Shown here: positions 1 through 9,920 of the stretch, piece after piece
How positions within the stretch are numbered: the stretch's first letter is position 1
Layout: each line of letters starts with the position of its first letter
Source: Chrysomallon squamiferum
Lineage: Eukaryota; Mollusca; Gastropoda; Neomphalida; Peltospiridae
Assembly: GCA_012295275.1 (NCBI GenBank)
Contig: CM022671.1
Span: 36,046,683-36,071,682, forward strand
Direction of reading: 5' to 3'
DNA length: 25,000 nt
Program-made: the position numbers and the translations under genes
Notes under the pieces: model-generated
What the model was told of the DNA's origin: nothing
The model's database searches: none
Seen by the model: only the letters and a program-made list of their open reading frames with translations

Positions 1-42
1 ACTTTGTATGTGTTTGGGTACAAGATAGTGCGAGAAATTACC

Positions 43-76
<34 letters not shown>

Positions 77-364
77 TCGTCAGTTATTTCTACAAACGAA
101 AGAAAAAAAGTAAATGTTGAGGCAGTTTTACATTGGAATGTATGTAAGTGAAAACTCGCATGTTTGTACGTGAGTACAGGAGATTGCATATTTAATGCAT
201 GTTGTGAGTATGTCTTTGTGTCTGTTATGTTTGCGAGTGCATAGAAGTACATTAATACTGATTGGTTTTCAGATATATTTTTTATAATTAACAAAATTAA
301 GACGTCTGCTTAGAAACAATTTTCACAATAATTTATATAAGATGATCATAAAGTTTTCTCAATG
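1..364. other. AT-rich intergenic sequence with a T run
   Basis: No coding signal is visible on either strand. The only structure is a 28-base T run at 50-77. The open frame that crosses it on the minus strand simply ends in poly-lysine and is not credible as a gene. Confidence 0.6.
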
Positions 365-425
365 TTCAGTGGAGGGATTTGAACCAGATTCCTCAGCGTG
401 ATATTCCAGGGGTCAATAAACTGAG
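362..425 (-). repeat. tRNA-like relic (B-box side of a SINE or tRNA pseudogene)
   Basis: Read on the minus strand, 375-385 is GGTTCAAATCC, a perfect match to the RNA polymerase III B-box consensus GGTTCRANNCC. It lies in a context like the anticodon arm and T arm of a tRNA (AATATCACGCTGAGGA precedes it). No convincing A box is found upstream, so this is a decayed fragment and not a working tRNA gene. A chance match to the 11-base box is possible, but the flanking tRNA-like order makes a relic more likely. Confidence 0.4.
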
Positions 426-624
426 AAAAACTGACTAAAGCTTTTGCTAGTATGAACTTTCTGTGTCTAATATGTTAATAAAATAAATAGATTTTGAAGA
501 ATAATCCATTTATACCAGTATTAAATATATATGAATAGTTAATCTGCATAATTTACTATTACATATGTTGATATATCGATTTAATTAGTGTCAGTAATAT
601 AGCTATTAAATAACGTACTGTATA

Positions 625-681
625 AAATAAATAAATAATAAATAAAAATAAATAAAAAAGATAATAATAATGATAATAATG

Positions 682-766
<85 letters not shown>

Positions 767-768
767 TG

Positions 769-809
<41 letters not shown>
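625..809. repeat. (AATA)n/(AAT)n microsatellite
   Basis: A compound array that begins as AATA units (625-658) and becomes AAT units interrupted by a few GAT units and one A-rich break near 709-716. Open frames through it encode only runs of Ile, Leu or Tyr and are artefacts. Confidence 0.95.
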
Positions 810-1683
810 GAATCTTCAACTGACATGGTATTTTAAAAAGAATGCTTTAAGTTAAGTTACATCTAATTTAAAATTTCATCCGCTGGCTGGCGTTGAATTG
901 CAGCTGGCGATGATGTCAGCGATGTCGTAGTTTTCTAAAATATCTGTTTGAAACAAAGTTTAATAAGGACAGATGAAGATTCAGTGATGTCTGACGGCGA
1001 GCTGTGCTGTGTTTTTGTGATTTCAGATCTCGGGGACTGGAATCAACTGCAGTAACAAGAAGAGAAATGGAATAAAAACGTTTCGTTAAAGCTTTTGCCT
1101 TTCTGGCTTCTGCCTATTTCTGACTCTCATCGCCAGAGGGAGACTCTGTAGTTACACAGTTTATTTATACAGCACAAACACACACACTGACTAGAGGTAA
1201 CTAGCTCGTTCTTCTTGGCTTTGATATGTAATAATAATAATAAAAATAATAATAAAGATTTATGCTCTGTTGAAATCACTGAGATCTGAAAATTAATTGG
1301 TTTTAGTTTAGCTTAAAGAAAAACCAAAATAAACTGTTAGACAGTCGTAAAATTTTTTTGTTTTTCGAATGAACGACTATTGTCAACGCCTACGCAGTAA
1401 GACAGAAGCGGTTGTCACCAAACAGTGTTATTTTAATTAGTTAGTTTTACTTCTGCTTCAACCCAACAAATAGCAAAATATATTGAGATATTTCAAACAA
1501 AAGTACTGGTTTAGGAAAATGTTACAGCTGGATAACAAATAATTTCAGCAAGTAATGAACAAATCAGAAAAATAATCAAATATACCTCTAATGCAATAAA
1601 ATGTACCTCTGTATGGAACGAAAATTTTACATTCAACAAATACTGCTGTAAAATGTAGTCGTTTATTAATAGACACGTAAATT
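810..1683. other. Non-repetitive sequence, possible short terminal exon
   Basis: Mostly unique sequence, with a short AAT array at about 1229-1257. At 1012-1026 there is a pyrimidine-rich tract ending TTTCAG (plus strand). It is followed by 20 open codons to a TAA at 1087-1089 and an AATAAA at 1071-1076. This could be the last exon of a gene lying left of the window, but a 20-codon open stretch is weak evidence and nothing in it is recognisable. Confidence 0.3.
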
Positions 1684-1685
1684 AT

Positions 1686-1842
1686 ACATACACACACACA
1701 CATACACATACATACATACATACATACATTCATACACACATACATACATACATACATTTATACATACATAATACATATATACATACATACATACATACAT
1801 ACACACATACATATATACATACATACATACATACATATTTAT
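1686..1842. repeat. (CATA)n/(CA)n microsatellite
   Basis: Long run of CATA tetranucleotides mixed with CACA and TATA units, ending in TTTA/TATA sequence just before 1853. Confidence 0.95.
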
Positions 1843-1852
1843 TTATATATAT

Positions 1853-2835
1853 ATGGGTCATTCCGTGTCAAATCACCCAATGGTTTAAACCCGACCGTCT
1901 CAGATTTTTATGAAACTTGGTATACTTGTTGACTGGGATCCCACAGCACCAAATCTGAAATGTTAGCCCAATCAGACCAGTGGTGTGGGAGATACGGCCC
2001 ACGGAATTTTGAGATTTTTGCCAAAAATGGGTGTGACCACCAACCTTAGAACCCTCATATCTCAGGAACTACTGGGCCAATCTTCATAAAATTGGTATTG
2101 TTAGAAAGGCAAAATGACAAGGATTCCAAATCTGCCATTTTTGTTTAGTTTGGAAAATACTGGAGTACCTTGACCTTTTGACCTTTGCTATGACCTTGAA
2201 ATTGACCGTGTGGATCACGTGATCTTGAGATGACCTTTATTGAAATTTAATCTCCCACATGTTAACTAAAACATATAAAAGTTTCCTGGGTGTAATATTT
2301 TTTGTTTAGCCACAATATAGATTTAAAAAATGCACATACATGAAAATAACACCTTTTCAGCCATAAACATCTGATTGACTAAAACCTGAATGATCAATTC
2401 TGGATTCTAGGAATCACCATCTCTCTTGATCATCGAGTAAGACATTGTAGGCCTACATGTATGCATAAAGTTCACATATAAAAGTTTCCTGGGTATAATA
2501 TTTTTTGTTTAGCCATAATAGAGATTTAAAAAAATGCATACCTGCATGGATGCTTAATACAATGCATTACAATGTACATTTTCTCCGAGACTAAAAACTC
2601 ATCTTTGGAGTTAAAACCCACCTGACATGTCTGAAGGAATGCCTGAAGGATATGAAAAGATGCCAAATGGCATGTCATGTTCTACACAATCAGGCTCAAA
2701 GGATTAACAGGAAGTGATTCTTCAGGCAGGTCAGGAACTCCTTTAGATTCCCTGGTGCAATCCCCATTGAGCACATGGCAATTAGAAGTTTAAGACAAAG
2801 AAGTTTCTTCATCTGCATTTCTTTGACAATCTGAA
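1853..2835. repeat. Probable interspersed repeat of unknown class
   Basis: The block begins abruptly after TATATATAT with GGGTCATTCCGTGTCAAATC and ends at a TA run at 2839. Its composition differs from the flanks: it is less AT-rich and nearly free of microsatellite. It contains phrases resembling interspersed repeats in other invertebrate genomes (from memory, not verified), such as CATATCTCAGGAACTACTGG near 2055. No open frame of useful length crosses it and I see no inverted ends. It may be a non-autonomous or heavily decayed transposable element. The class cannot be named from sequence alone. Confidence 0.45.
2271..2539. repeat. Pair of ~65-bp direct repeats inside the 1853-2835 block
   Basis: Copy A (2271-2335) and copy B (2474-2539) both read ACATATAAAAGTTTCCTGGG, then T[GA]TAATATTTTTTGTTTAGCC, then A-rich sequence ending in TGCA. 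They differ by only a few substitutions and one extra A. The 140 bp between the copies is unrelated. This supports a duplicated segment within one repeated element. Confidence 0.85.
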
Positions 2836-2838
2836 GCT

Positions 2839-2866
2839 TATATATATATATATATATATATATATT
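2839..2866. repeat. (TA)n dinucleotide run
   Basis: Fourteen uninterrupted TA units at the right edge of the putative interspersed element. Confidence 0.95.
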
Positions 2867-2869
2867 ACC

Positions 2870-3330
2870 ACTATAAAGAATCTATCCTCCGTCCTCTAGC
2901 AGCTCACTCCCTGAAACGAAACCATTCTAAATTCTCAGTGTAATGAGATTCACGGTAGGAAATCTGTAAGACAGTTATTTGTTTTACCCAGCTAATACGA
3001 AGCGTGTGGATTACTGTAAATTTAATTTCCGCTTTTCCGACAAAACCTCAACAAAGACAGACAGACTCGCCATTAATATTTTATCTGTCAATTACACAAA
3101 CTCCTCTCTCCAAATAAACCTGCAGTTTTCTGAAATTTAGTAACCTCCACCTGAAAACATTTTCGCTTCTTTTCAAAGATAAACATTTATCGTCGGCGCC
3201 ATTTTGAAAATGTGACGTAACTAAACGGAATAAGTCATTCGTTCCGCTGAAAGTATGAGTAAAGACCAAATTAAACATTTACCGGTTTGGTTAGAAATAT
3301 AGAAAATTTGTGATATGCATGACTACATAT
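2870..3330. other. Unique sequence, no gene seen
   Basis: Moderate base composition with a few CpG sites (for example around 3190-3200). The 65-codon minus-strand open frame here has no recognisable domain and no splice context that I can support. Confidence 0.5.
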
Positions 3331-3353
3331 AATAATAATAATAATAACTGGTA

Positions 3354-3410
<57 letters not shown>
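3331..3410. repeat. Short (AAT)n and a 56-base A run
   Basis: AAT units at 3331-3346, then an uninterrupted run of A from 3355 to 3410. I see no retrotransposed gene or tRNA-like head directly upstream on the plus strand, so the A run is not clearly the tail of a retrocopy. Confidence 0.9.
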
Positions 3411-3416
<6 letters not shown>

Positions 3417-4060
3417 TTGTTTATGTTTAGAGTAGTAAAAGTCACTACCATTTAAATACATCAAGTTCAGAAGTAAATCTACAGTTTAACCGATATTTTT
3501 AGCTCCTCGCCCACTCTCAGGAAATATAATTTAAATTTATCAGTGATTTGTGTTTCAAAAGAAACATAAAACAAAGAAATACATTAACCAAAACAAAGGA
3601 AAGGAAAAAGAAGAAAGAAAAAGAAAATAATTAAAAGTGTTTAAAGATAGAAAAAAAAACATCTTCGGAATTTTTTATTTATTTTATTTATATGTATTTT
3701 TCTTTTGTCAGGGCTAACCAAGAAATAAATCATTAAAAGCAGAAAATAGAATACGATAAGGAAGAAAAGTAATTTGAGGATAACAGTTAAATTCGTTATC
3801 ATCAAGTTCAAACGAGTTAAGACGAAATATCTGGAATAGTTTTGAGAATTTTAACTTTCTGTACGTAAGAATCAAACTGAAAGTTAAAAATGGAGTAAGA
3901 AAAAGAGAAAATGTCGCGATTTGCTTGTAGCACCTACTTGAGTTGAAATCTAAAGATTCGTATTTTTATTTTTTAGCGTTTTGTATTTTTGGGTATTTCA
4001 AAGGTATAACTTTGTGAAATAATAAAAAATAATAAATTATACCTTAGAAGTATTATATGA
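3411..4060. other. AT-rich sequence, nothing identified
   Basis: Purine-rich stretches (3590-3660) and AT-rich text without an open frame, RNA gene or repeat boundary that can be supported. Confidence 0.5.
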
Positions 4061-4207
4061 TATTTATTTATTTATTTATTAGTTTGTTTGTTTGTTTGTT
4101 TGTTTGTTTATATTTATTTATTTATATATTTATTAATATTATTTATTTTATTTGTTTATTTATATATTTATTTATTTATTTATTTTTATTTATTTATTTA
4201 TTTATTT

Positions 4208-4246
<39 letters not shown>

Positions 4247-4281
4247 TTTTATTTAGTTAGTTACTTATTTATTTGTTTATT
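4061..4281. repeat. (TTTA)n/(TTTG)n microsatellite
   Basis: TTTA tetranucleotides with an internal run of TTTG units at 4082-4108, ending in TTTG/TTTA mixtures. Two overlapping plus-strand frames that read as Leu/Ile/Phe/Tyr repeats are by-products. Confidence 0.95.
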
Positions 4282-4340
4282 GTGTCCTCCAAATGACTAT
4301 CACAAACGATCAGTTATTTGCACTTTCACACACACACATC

Positions 4341-4440
4341 CACAATGGAGCACTGACTAGAACGTGAATTATCCGAGCAGGAGCAACCCCCAGTACTAAT
4401 TGTGCGACTCTGTAATCGCGCTGACCACTCAACTGAAGTC
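4341..4440 (-). repeat. tRNA-derived SINE-like fragment
   Basis: On the minus strand, 4425-4435 reads CAGTTGAGTGG, which fits 10 of 11 positions of the A-box consensus TRGYNNARNGG and is followed by a tRNA-like D-arm (TCAGCGCG). About 45 bases on, GGGGTTGCTCCTGC is a damaged B box. The following text (ACGTTCTAGTCAGTGCTCC) resembles the body of tRNA-derived SINEs that I associate with molluscs; that resemblance is from memory and unverified. The element fades into a CA run at 4322-4338 on its 3' side. Confidence 0.45.
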
Positions 4441-4477
4441 AGCCGTCTGTCTCTGTTAGTGACGAGATTAACGAGAA

Positions 4478-4485
4478 TGACGTCA
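4478..4485. promoter_or_regulatory. CRE-like palindrome
   Basis: TGACGTCA, the exact cAMP-response element palindrome bound by CREB/ATF bZIP factors across animals. About one chance copy is expected in a few tens of kilobases, so its position in a CpG-richer patch is the only supporting context. Confidence 0.3.
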
Positions 4486-4625
4486 TCTTCTCGCCCACAC
4501 TGTCAGTCTCGCGCCTCCCCGAGATTTACGTCTATGTCCGGTCAGACAGCAATACGTCACGCTTCAGTGACTCCGCTGATTATTAAATGGAACACGGCCT
4601 ATTGCCTAGATAAGAATGACAGCCG

Positions 4626-4638
4626 ATAGAGGGCGCTG
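4626..4638 (+). promoter_or_regulatory. CTCF-like core motif
   Basis: ATAGAGGGCGCTG matches the conserved AGRGGGCGCT core of bilaterian CTCF sites; the upstream half of the motif is poor. AGAGGGCGCT also occurs in some interspersed repeats, so this is a low-confidence call. Confidence 0.2.
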
Positions 4639-4660
4639 CTAGCTTTTAATTCCTACCACG

Positions 4661-4980
4661 TCATCTTGTACGACATTTGATATTAAATAATTTCAAGGAA
4701 GACAGATTACTGTAAAATAACAAAAACGTTATTTCATAGGTGCTGATTTTGTAGTCAATCACTTGTAGAGATCGTATTTCTGGTGACCCGCTATTTTAAT
4801 TAGTGACTGTATTAACTAGTGACTTATTTGTTATTTTCATAACTATGAACAAAAAAAACGTTATGTTTTTGACTCAAAAATCAGAATAAAAGACATTTTA
4901 AGATTGTGTAAATTTATTAAATTTCAATTAATCTGGTGAACAAAACGATACTATTAACATAATTACATATACATATACGC
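4661..4980. other. AT-rich sequence, nothing identified
   Basis: No open frame, RNA gene or repeat can be supported here. Confidence 0.5.
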
Positions 4981-5056
4981 ATGGACAGACAGATAGACAG
5001 ATAGAGATAGACAGATAGAGATAGACAGAGATAGACAGATAGAGATAGACATATAG

Positions 5057-5134
<78 letters not shown>

Positions 5135-5198
5135 GCAGACAGACAGACTGAAAGGTAGGAAGGTAGATGGATAGATTGATAGACAGACAGATAGGTAC
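4981..5198. repeat. (GATA)n microsatellite with degenerate flanks
   Basis: A near-perfect GATA core at about 5058-5134 is flanked on both sides by GACA/GATA/GAGATA mixtures, as expected when an array degrades from its edges. Minus-strand frames that read Leu-Ser-Ile-Tyr repeats are its translation. Confidence 0.95.
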
Positions 5199-5603
5199 AT
5201 ACGTGTGTGTGCGTGTGCGTGTAGTTAGCTGTGTCTAAAATGTGTTTGTCTAGTTTGCAATTTGCGACTAGTATATTCATTATTCAGAATCGAATATTCA
5301 TCAACGTCTTATAATGAAAGGCCACGTACAGAGTTCATTGTTGACTGACATAAGAACATTTATTACTGGAATTTGTTTGTCAGTATTTCAACACATTTTA
5401 GAATGAACGGCAATCATACGTCAATCATGTACCTCTTCGTTTACGATAATTCGAGAGAAAACTGCATCCTTCAATCAAAGCATTGTTTCTGTCGATTAGT
5501 AGCAATATGTATATTTTCCTTGAACAGAAAAAAAAAAAAACAACAACAACCAAAAACATAATAAGATCTGTGGTTGAGTGACTGGAAAATAAAAAGAAGT
5601 GAG
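5199..5603. other. Unique AT-rich sequence
   Basis: A few TG repeats at 5203-5222 and a short A run with CAA units at 5528-5550. No gene can be supported. Confidence 0.5.

Positions 5604-5634
<31 letters not shown>
5604..5634. repeat. 31-base A run next to a tRNA-like relic
   Basis: Uninterrupted A run. On the minus strand it is a T run about 15 bases downstream of the tRNA-like sequence at 5650-5722, where an RNA polymerase III terminator would lie. Confidence 0.9.
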
Positions 5635-5636
<2 letters not shown>

Positions 5637-5649
5637 TTTAACACTCTAA

Positions 5650-5722
5650 CCCCCAAGGCTGGTAGCGATCCTGGGTCTGTCGCGTGTCAGGTGTGAATTT
5701 TGCCACTAGACTACCGGCCTTG
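5650..5722 (-). repeat. tRNA-Asp-like pseudogene or SINE head
   Basis: The minus strand has tRNA order and spacing. The A box TAGTCTAGTGG (5703-5713) matches the consensus completely. The middle, CCTGACACGC, resembles the anticodon arm of tRNA-Asp (CCTGTCACGC), so the apparent anticodon would be GAC and not GTC. The B box GGATCGCTACC (5661-5671) has two mismatches. The acceptor ends (AAGGCC..., ...CCTTGG) pair partly. The damaged B box and imperfect stems argue against a functional tRNA. It is a pseudogene or the 5' part of a tRNA-derived SINE, followed by a long T run. Confidence 0.6.
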
Positions 5723-6083
5723 ACAAAAAGATGATGTAGCAGAACTGTGAGAAGATGGTTAATAATTTACAGAGTACATGACGTGGCCAGGAAATCCAAT
5801 TAACAGAGAACGTGTGAGTGTGTAATTCTCAATGAAAAGGAAATATAATTAACATCTGTGAAGAGATAATTTTTATATCACTCGTTTCTATATCAGTCTG
5901 TGGTGTTTATTTTATTTTTGTTTCTTATTGCGGTTTGGGACAGAAAAACAGGCTTCAAAGTTTTACTTGTTTTTGTTTTCGATTACTCATTTCTTTATTC
6001 GTTATGAAATTATGAAATTTTACTGAAGTTTAAAAACAAGTTCATAATATAAACAAAATAATTATATGGTATTTCAAACATTT
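5723..6083. other. AT-rich sequence, nothing identified
   Basis: No supported gene or structured repeat. Confidence 0.5.
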
Positions 6084-6376
6084 AAAAATAAATAAATATA
6101 TTAAAATTAAAATAAATAAATAATTAAAATAAAATAAAATAAAATAAAATAAAATAAATAAATAAATAAATAAAATAAAATAAAATAAAATAAAATAAAT
6201 AAATAAATTAAAATAAATAAATAATTAAAAATAAAATAAAATAAAATAAATAAATAACAACTTTATAAAACAAATGTTAAATGTTTATTAAAGTCAGCTT
6301 TAGCTATTTAATATTTGAACAAAATAAATAAATAAATAAATAAAATAAAATAAAATAAAATAAAATAAAATAAAAT
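6084..6376. repeat. (AAATA)n/(AAAAT)n arrays
   Basis: Two arrays (6084-6260 and 6322-6376) alternate between AAAT tetramers and AAAAT pentamers, separated by about 60 bases of unique AT-rich text. Confidence 0.95.
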
Positions 6377-6592
6377 ACTAATAAATAATAGCAGTTAAAG
6401 AGAAAAAAAAAAGAAAGAAAGAAAAAGGAGCAACACAAACGTGTTCCTGACTGGAAATAAAATTAATTTTCATTTTAATCTAAGAAATTTCATTCTGTGG
6501 CTGATTCAGGCCATGAAGAGAAAACAGGAGCCAATCAAACATTTCTGAAAAAAAATCTCCATCTTTCCTGTGAGCTTAATTACAAGGAACAA

Positions 6593-6634
6593 AAACAGGG
6601 GTGCCGAGGGGAGGGGCAGCACCCCCCTGTAAGA
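6593..6634. other. G-rich hairpin-capable stretch
   Basis: GGGGTGC and GCACCCC form a 7-bp stem around a 14-base G-rich loop containing two GGGG runs. Only three GGGG runs occur in total, one short of a standard G-quadruplex. No transcript context is known. Confidence 0.35.
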
Positions 6635-6771
6635 CAGAGAGAGTGACGCTGACACACAAACACGTTTTTACATGGAATCGTTCAACATCAACTGTGAAGA
6701 CGTCTTTTGTTATTTATCCAATTTCCGCTGGGAAATTAGATTATTTTCTTATTATTCTTTCACGTTAGAGG

Positions 6772-6774
<3 letters not shown>

Positions 6775-6814
<40 letters not shown>
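6775..6814. repeat. 40-base T run
   Basis: Uninterrupted T homopolymer. Confidence 0.95.
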
Positions 6815-6818
<4 letters not shown>

Positions 6819-7043
6819 GAAAACCCGGAATATCTTTTTTCTCTTCGACTTATTATTTTAGTTTTATTATAAACTTTTTAAACGTGTTTTAATGTTTCAT
6901 CCTGCATAATCAGGATAATGTTTCATACAGGTAATTTCAGCTGTGATGACCTAATTTACTGAAATTAATGTTGATTAAACGTTATTATCTTCTCTCGCTC
7001 TTTGTCTTTCTCTTTCCTTCTGGCTCGTTCTCTGTCTCTGTTT

Positions 7044-7046
<3 letters not shown>

Positions 7047-7115
<69 letters not shown>
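7047..7115. repeat. (CT)n microsatellite
   Basis: Pure CT dinucleotides preceded by a pyrimidine-rich degenerate lead from about 6990. Confidence 0.95.
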
Positions 7116-7118
<3 letters not shown>

Positions 7119-7816
7119 TTTGAAACTATCAAGCTATGTATCGGTTTGTATATCTTTCTGCCTCTCTAACATCCCATCAGTCAATTCCCTCATCCATTTG
7201 TGAAACATAATTAAACATACATCTCTGAATAATTACATTACACAATCAGGCGATCTGGAACTGACTCCAGTATGTCTACGTACCAGTTTTCCCAATCTAA
7301 CCAGACAAAATTTCTGACTTATCAAGTCAGTAATTAGATAGTCCACTTACGAAATCCCTCAGTCGGTAACATTATCTCCTAGCAGAACTGTTTTTAATAT
7401 TTCAGCTGTAGAACTAATTTACGACTCGTTCACGACCGAATGTCTGGAGAGCAATTAAATGTAATTAGATTTATAGTCCAACAGCGGCTCATTCAAATAT
7501 TTATACTCTGTAGAATGTAAGTTCGACATCTTTCAATAAATTCAGATGTTTTTATTAAGAATTTTTATAACTTAAGAAATGCTTTGAATAATATAATTAT
7601 ACGCACAACGCACGTAGCTTACGAACATACGCACTACATACACACACTCAAACATACATAAACAAACGCAAACAGCAAGAAGAAGAACAGCATTCAATCA
7701 TCATCATCATCATCACCACCACCAAAACATTAATTGTTCTGTTAAACGTCAATGAATAAAAACGCCTGTTATGAAAAACTGACCTCTACAAATGTTTACA
7801 TTTCATATCAACCACA
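7116..7816. other. Unique sequence with a short (ATC)n(ACC)n run
   Basis: AT-rich, with an ATC/ACC run at 7697-7723. No coding or RNA gene evidence. Confidence 0.5.
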
Positions 7817-7840
7817 TTTTTTTTTTTTTTTTTTTTTTTT
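7817..7840. repeat. 24-base T run
   Basis: Uninterrupted T homopolymer. Confidence 0.9.
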
Positions 7841-8083
7841 ATTTGGTTGTTTTATTACTATAAAAATCCGGTCATTTAATAACGTTAACACCGGTGACGT
7901 ACGAGTTTCTGCGTTAATAAATTCCTACACTGTGGTGCGCCATTGACCGATATCCCCATCCCTCGATAAAATAGCTACATGTCTGAATATAGAAACTCTA
8001 ATTCAAATACATTATGTACAAAACACATATATATCATTTAAACAAAGCATGGGTTTGATATATTCTAAATAGATAAAGGTAAT

Positions 8084-8135
<52 letters not shown>

Positions 8136-8138
8136 GAA
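8084..8138. repeat. A run followed by (GAAAA)n
   Basis: Seventeen A residues, then GAAAA pentamers, purine-only throughout. Confidence 0.9.
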
Positions 8139-8190
8139 GACCTCCCCCAAAATACATAGACAGTAGTTGCAGCATCAGCTTTGGCTGTAA

Positions 8191-8200
8191 TATGAGTAGC

Positions 8201-8251
<51 letters not shown>

Positions 8252-8530
8252 AGCAGCAGCAGTGGTAGTAGTAGTAGTAGTAACAAGATAAGTAAAAGTT
8301 GTTGTTGGAGTAATATTAATAGTATTAGTAGAAGTAGTTGAGGTAGTAGTAGTAGTAGCAGTTCTAGTACAGGCAGTAGTAGTAGTAATAATAGTAGCAG
8401 CAGCAGTAGCAGTAACGTTTGTGGATGAGGTAGTAGTAATAGCAGACGAACAAGAAGAAGAAGTAAGATGTAGCGGACGTAGTAGAAATAATAATATTAG
8501 TAGTAGTGGTAGTGGTAGTGGTAGTAATAT
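8191..8530. repeat. Degenerate (AGT)n trinucleotide tract
   Basis: A core of perfect AGT units (8200-8243) is surrounded by AGT/AGC/GGT/AAT variants spread over 340 bases. This is an old expanded trinucleotide array broken by substitutions. Confidence 0.9.
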
Positions 8531-8534
8531 TTTT

Positions 8535-8980
8535 ACTGCTTGCAGTTATTAGTACAAATAAAATTTAAAATCTTAATCATTATTATTAATTTTATTTTAT
8601 TTCACTTCATTTTTTCATTAAGTCGTTTTACTAATGCAAGGGAGATAATCAGTATAATAAAACAGCAAATTAGCGGTACACCAGTTGTCTTCCCTATTCT
8701 GTGATTCTTGTTAAGCGATAAAAATTTGGTATTTTTACAGTTCCCCGGTTGAAGTTGAATTATGTAACGTTTTGCGACTGGCTTCAACTCAGCTAAAAAT
8801 CTGTATGAACGTAAGACAGATTTGTATTTGTTTTAAAGAGAAGTGAATCTTTTTTTTTTCTTCTTTTTTTTTCTTTTTTTTTAAAAATAATACTAATATT
8901 CTTCTTTATAGAACTTTACTCTTTCACCTTATTTTATAATATCACTGGCGGAAGCTTTACAGGTTTAAAATTGTCTCGTT
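8535..8980. other. AT-rich sequence, nothing identified
   Basis: Contains a T/C-rich tract at 8850-8881. The 61-codon minus-strand frame here has no recognisable feature. Confidence 0.5.
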
Positions 8981-8982
8981 TT

Positions 8983-9087
<105 letters not shown>

Positions 9088-9088
9088 A

Positions 9089-9807
9089 CTCATAAACACA
9101 GCAATACATGTTTATAGGTGTAACCTTAGTGCACTGTAAATTACCTATACATCGGGGCCTGCTACTAGCAGTATTTATATTTCATTTTCTGATCAATGAT
9201 GATTCCACATAAGTATACTCGAGACGAAATCAGAATATTTGTACTGACGTGTGTATGAAATGAAGTGTTGTATTTGAACTGCAGTATTTAGACTGATTAC
9301 ATCGTCACCTTTCGCATTTCAACGTTACGTCATCCTTCGTGACATAATTACAGTGTAATTAGTGACCTACGTGAAGGAATACAGAGAGACAACAACAATG
9401 AAACACAGTAAGAACACAAAATCTTTCAGTATTTGCCCTGCCAGTAATATATTTAAATGTGTATACAAACTTACACTGTTGTATTATGTGTACGAGAGAG
9501 GAAGGCTGATGTCACTGTATTTTTAACGGTAGTCGTAAAACAGTTCGAGCTGAAGTAGCGGGAGGGACGGATCCTCGGAGTAATTGCGTCTGAGAAGAAT
9601 GTCGTGACGTAAACAAACACGTGATTTTAATTACTGTTGGGTGTTTGCGCTCACGTAAATGTTTCTGGTTAAACGTAACACGAGAAGTGACATGTTACAG
9701 ACTGATGTGACATTTTTAGAGGTGCGCCGTCTTAATTATGAGGAAATTAAGGTAAACTGAAGAAAGTTTCAAAACTAGCTCAGAATTCTCTGATGTCTAT
9801 CAGAAAG
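9089..9807. other. Distal upstream region of the Kv gene
   Basis: Mixed composition with scattered CpG. E-box CACGTG and TGACGTAA half-CRE motifs occur close together near 9605-9625. No gene is visible. It may be part of the channel's regulatory region, but this rests only on position. Confidence 0.3.
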
Positions 9808-9920
9808 GGGAAAAAAAAATAAAAAATAAAAAATAAAAATGATGATGGTTATAAAAACCAAAAACAACAACAACAACAAGCAGCAGCAGCAATAACAACA
9901 ACTACAACAACAACAACAAC

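Larger units (their letters stand above)
4441..4660. other. CpG-richer patch with regulatory-like motifs
   Basis: Around 200 bases distinctly richer in G, C and CpG than the neighbours. A 75-codon open frame crosses it, but it is Ser/Thr/Arg-rich with no recognisable domain and no good start context. A distal regulatory element, a first exon or an old repeat are all possible. It contains the CRE-like and CTCF-like sites listed separately. Confidence 0.35.

Noticed and set aside
559-855. Open frames encoding runs of Tyr, Leu or Ile
   Set aside because: They are translations of the AATA/AAT microsatellite. The same applies to frames at 4057-4360, 4928-5280, 8065-8286, 9775-10085, 13171-13608, 14730-15020, 16142-16351, 19076-19549 and 23597-24152.
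3355-3410. The 56-base A run as the tail of a retrotransposed gene
   Set aside because: No coding remnant, tRNA head or target-site duplication was seen next to it. Similar A and T runs occur throughout the window.
4402-4629. A 75-codon plus-strand open frame in the CpG-richer patch
   Set aside because: No recognisable domain or conserved motif, and part of it overlaps the tRNA-like fragment.
4981-5198. CRISPR-like or other spaced direct-repeat array
   Set aside because: The repeats are simple GATA-type units without unique spacers, and the window is eukaryotic.
6593-6634. G-quadruplex
   Set aside because: Only three GGGG runs are present within range, so a standard four-run quadruplex is not supported.
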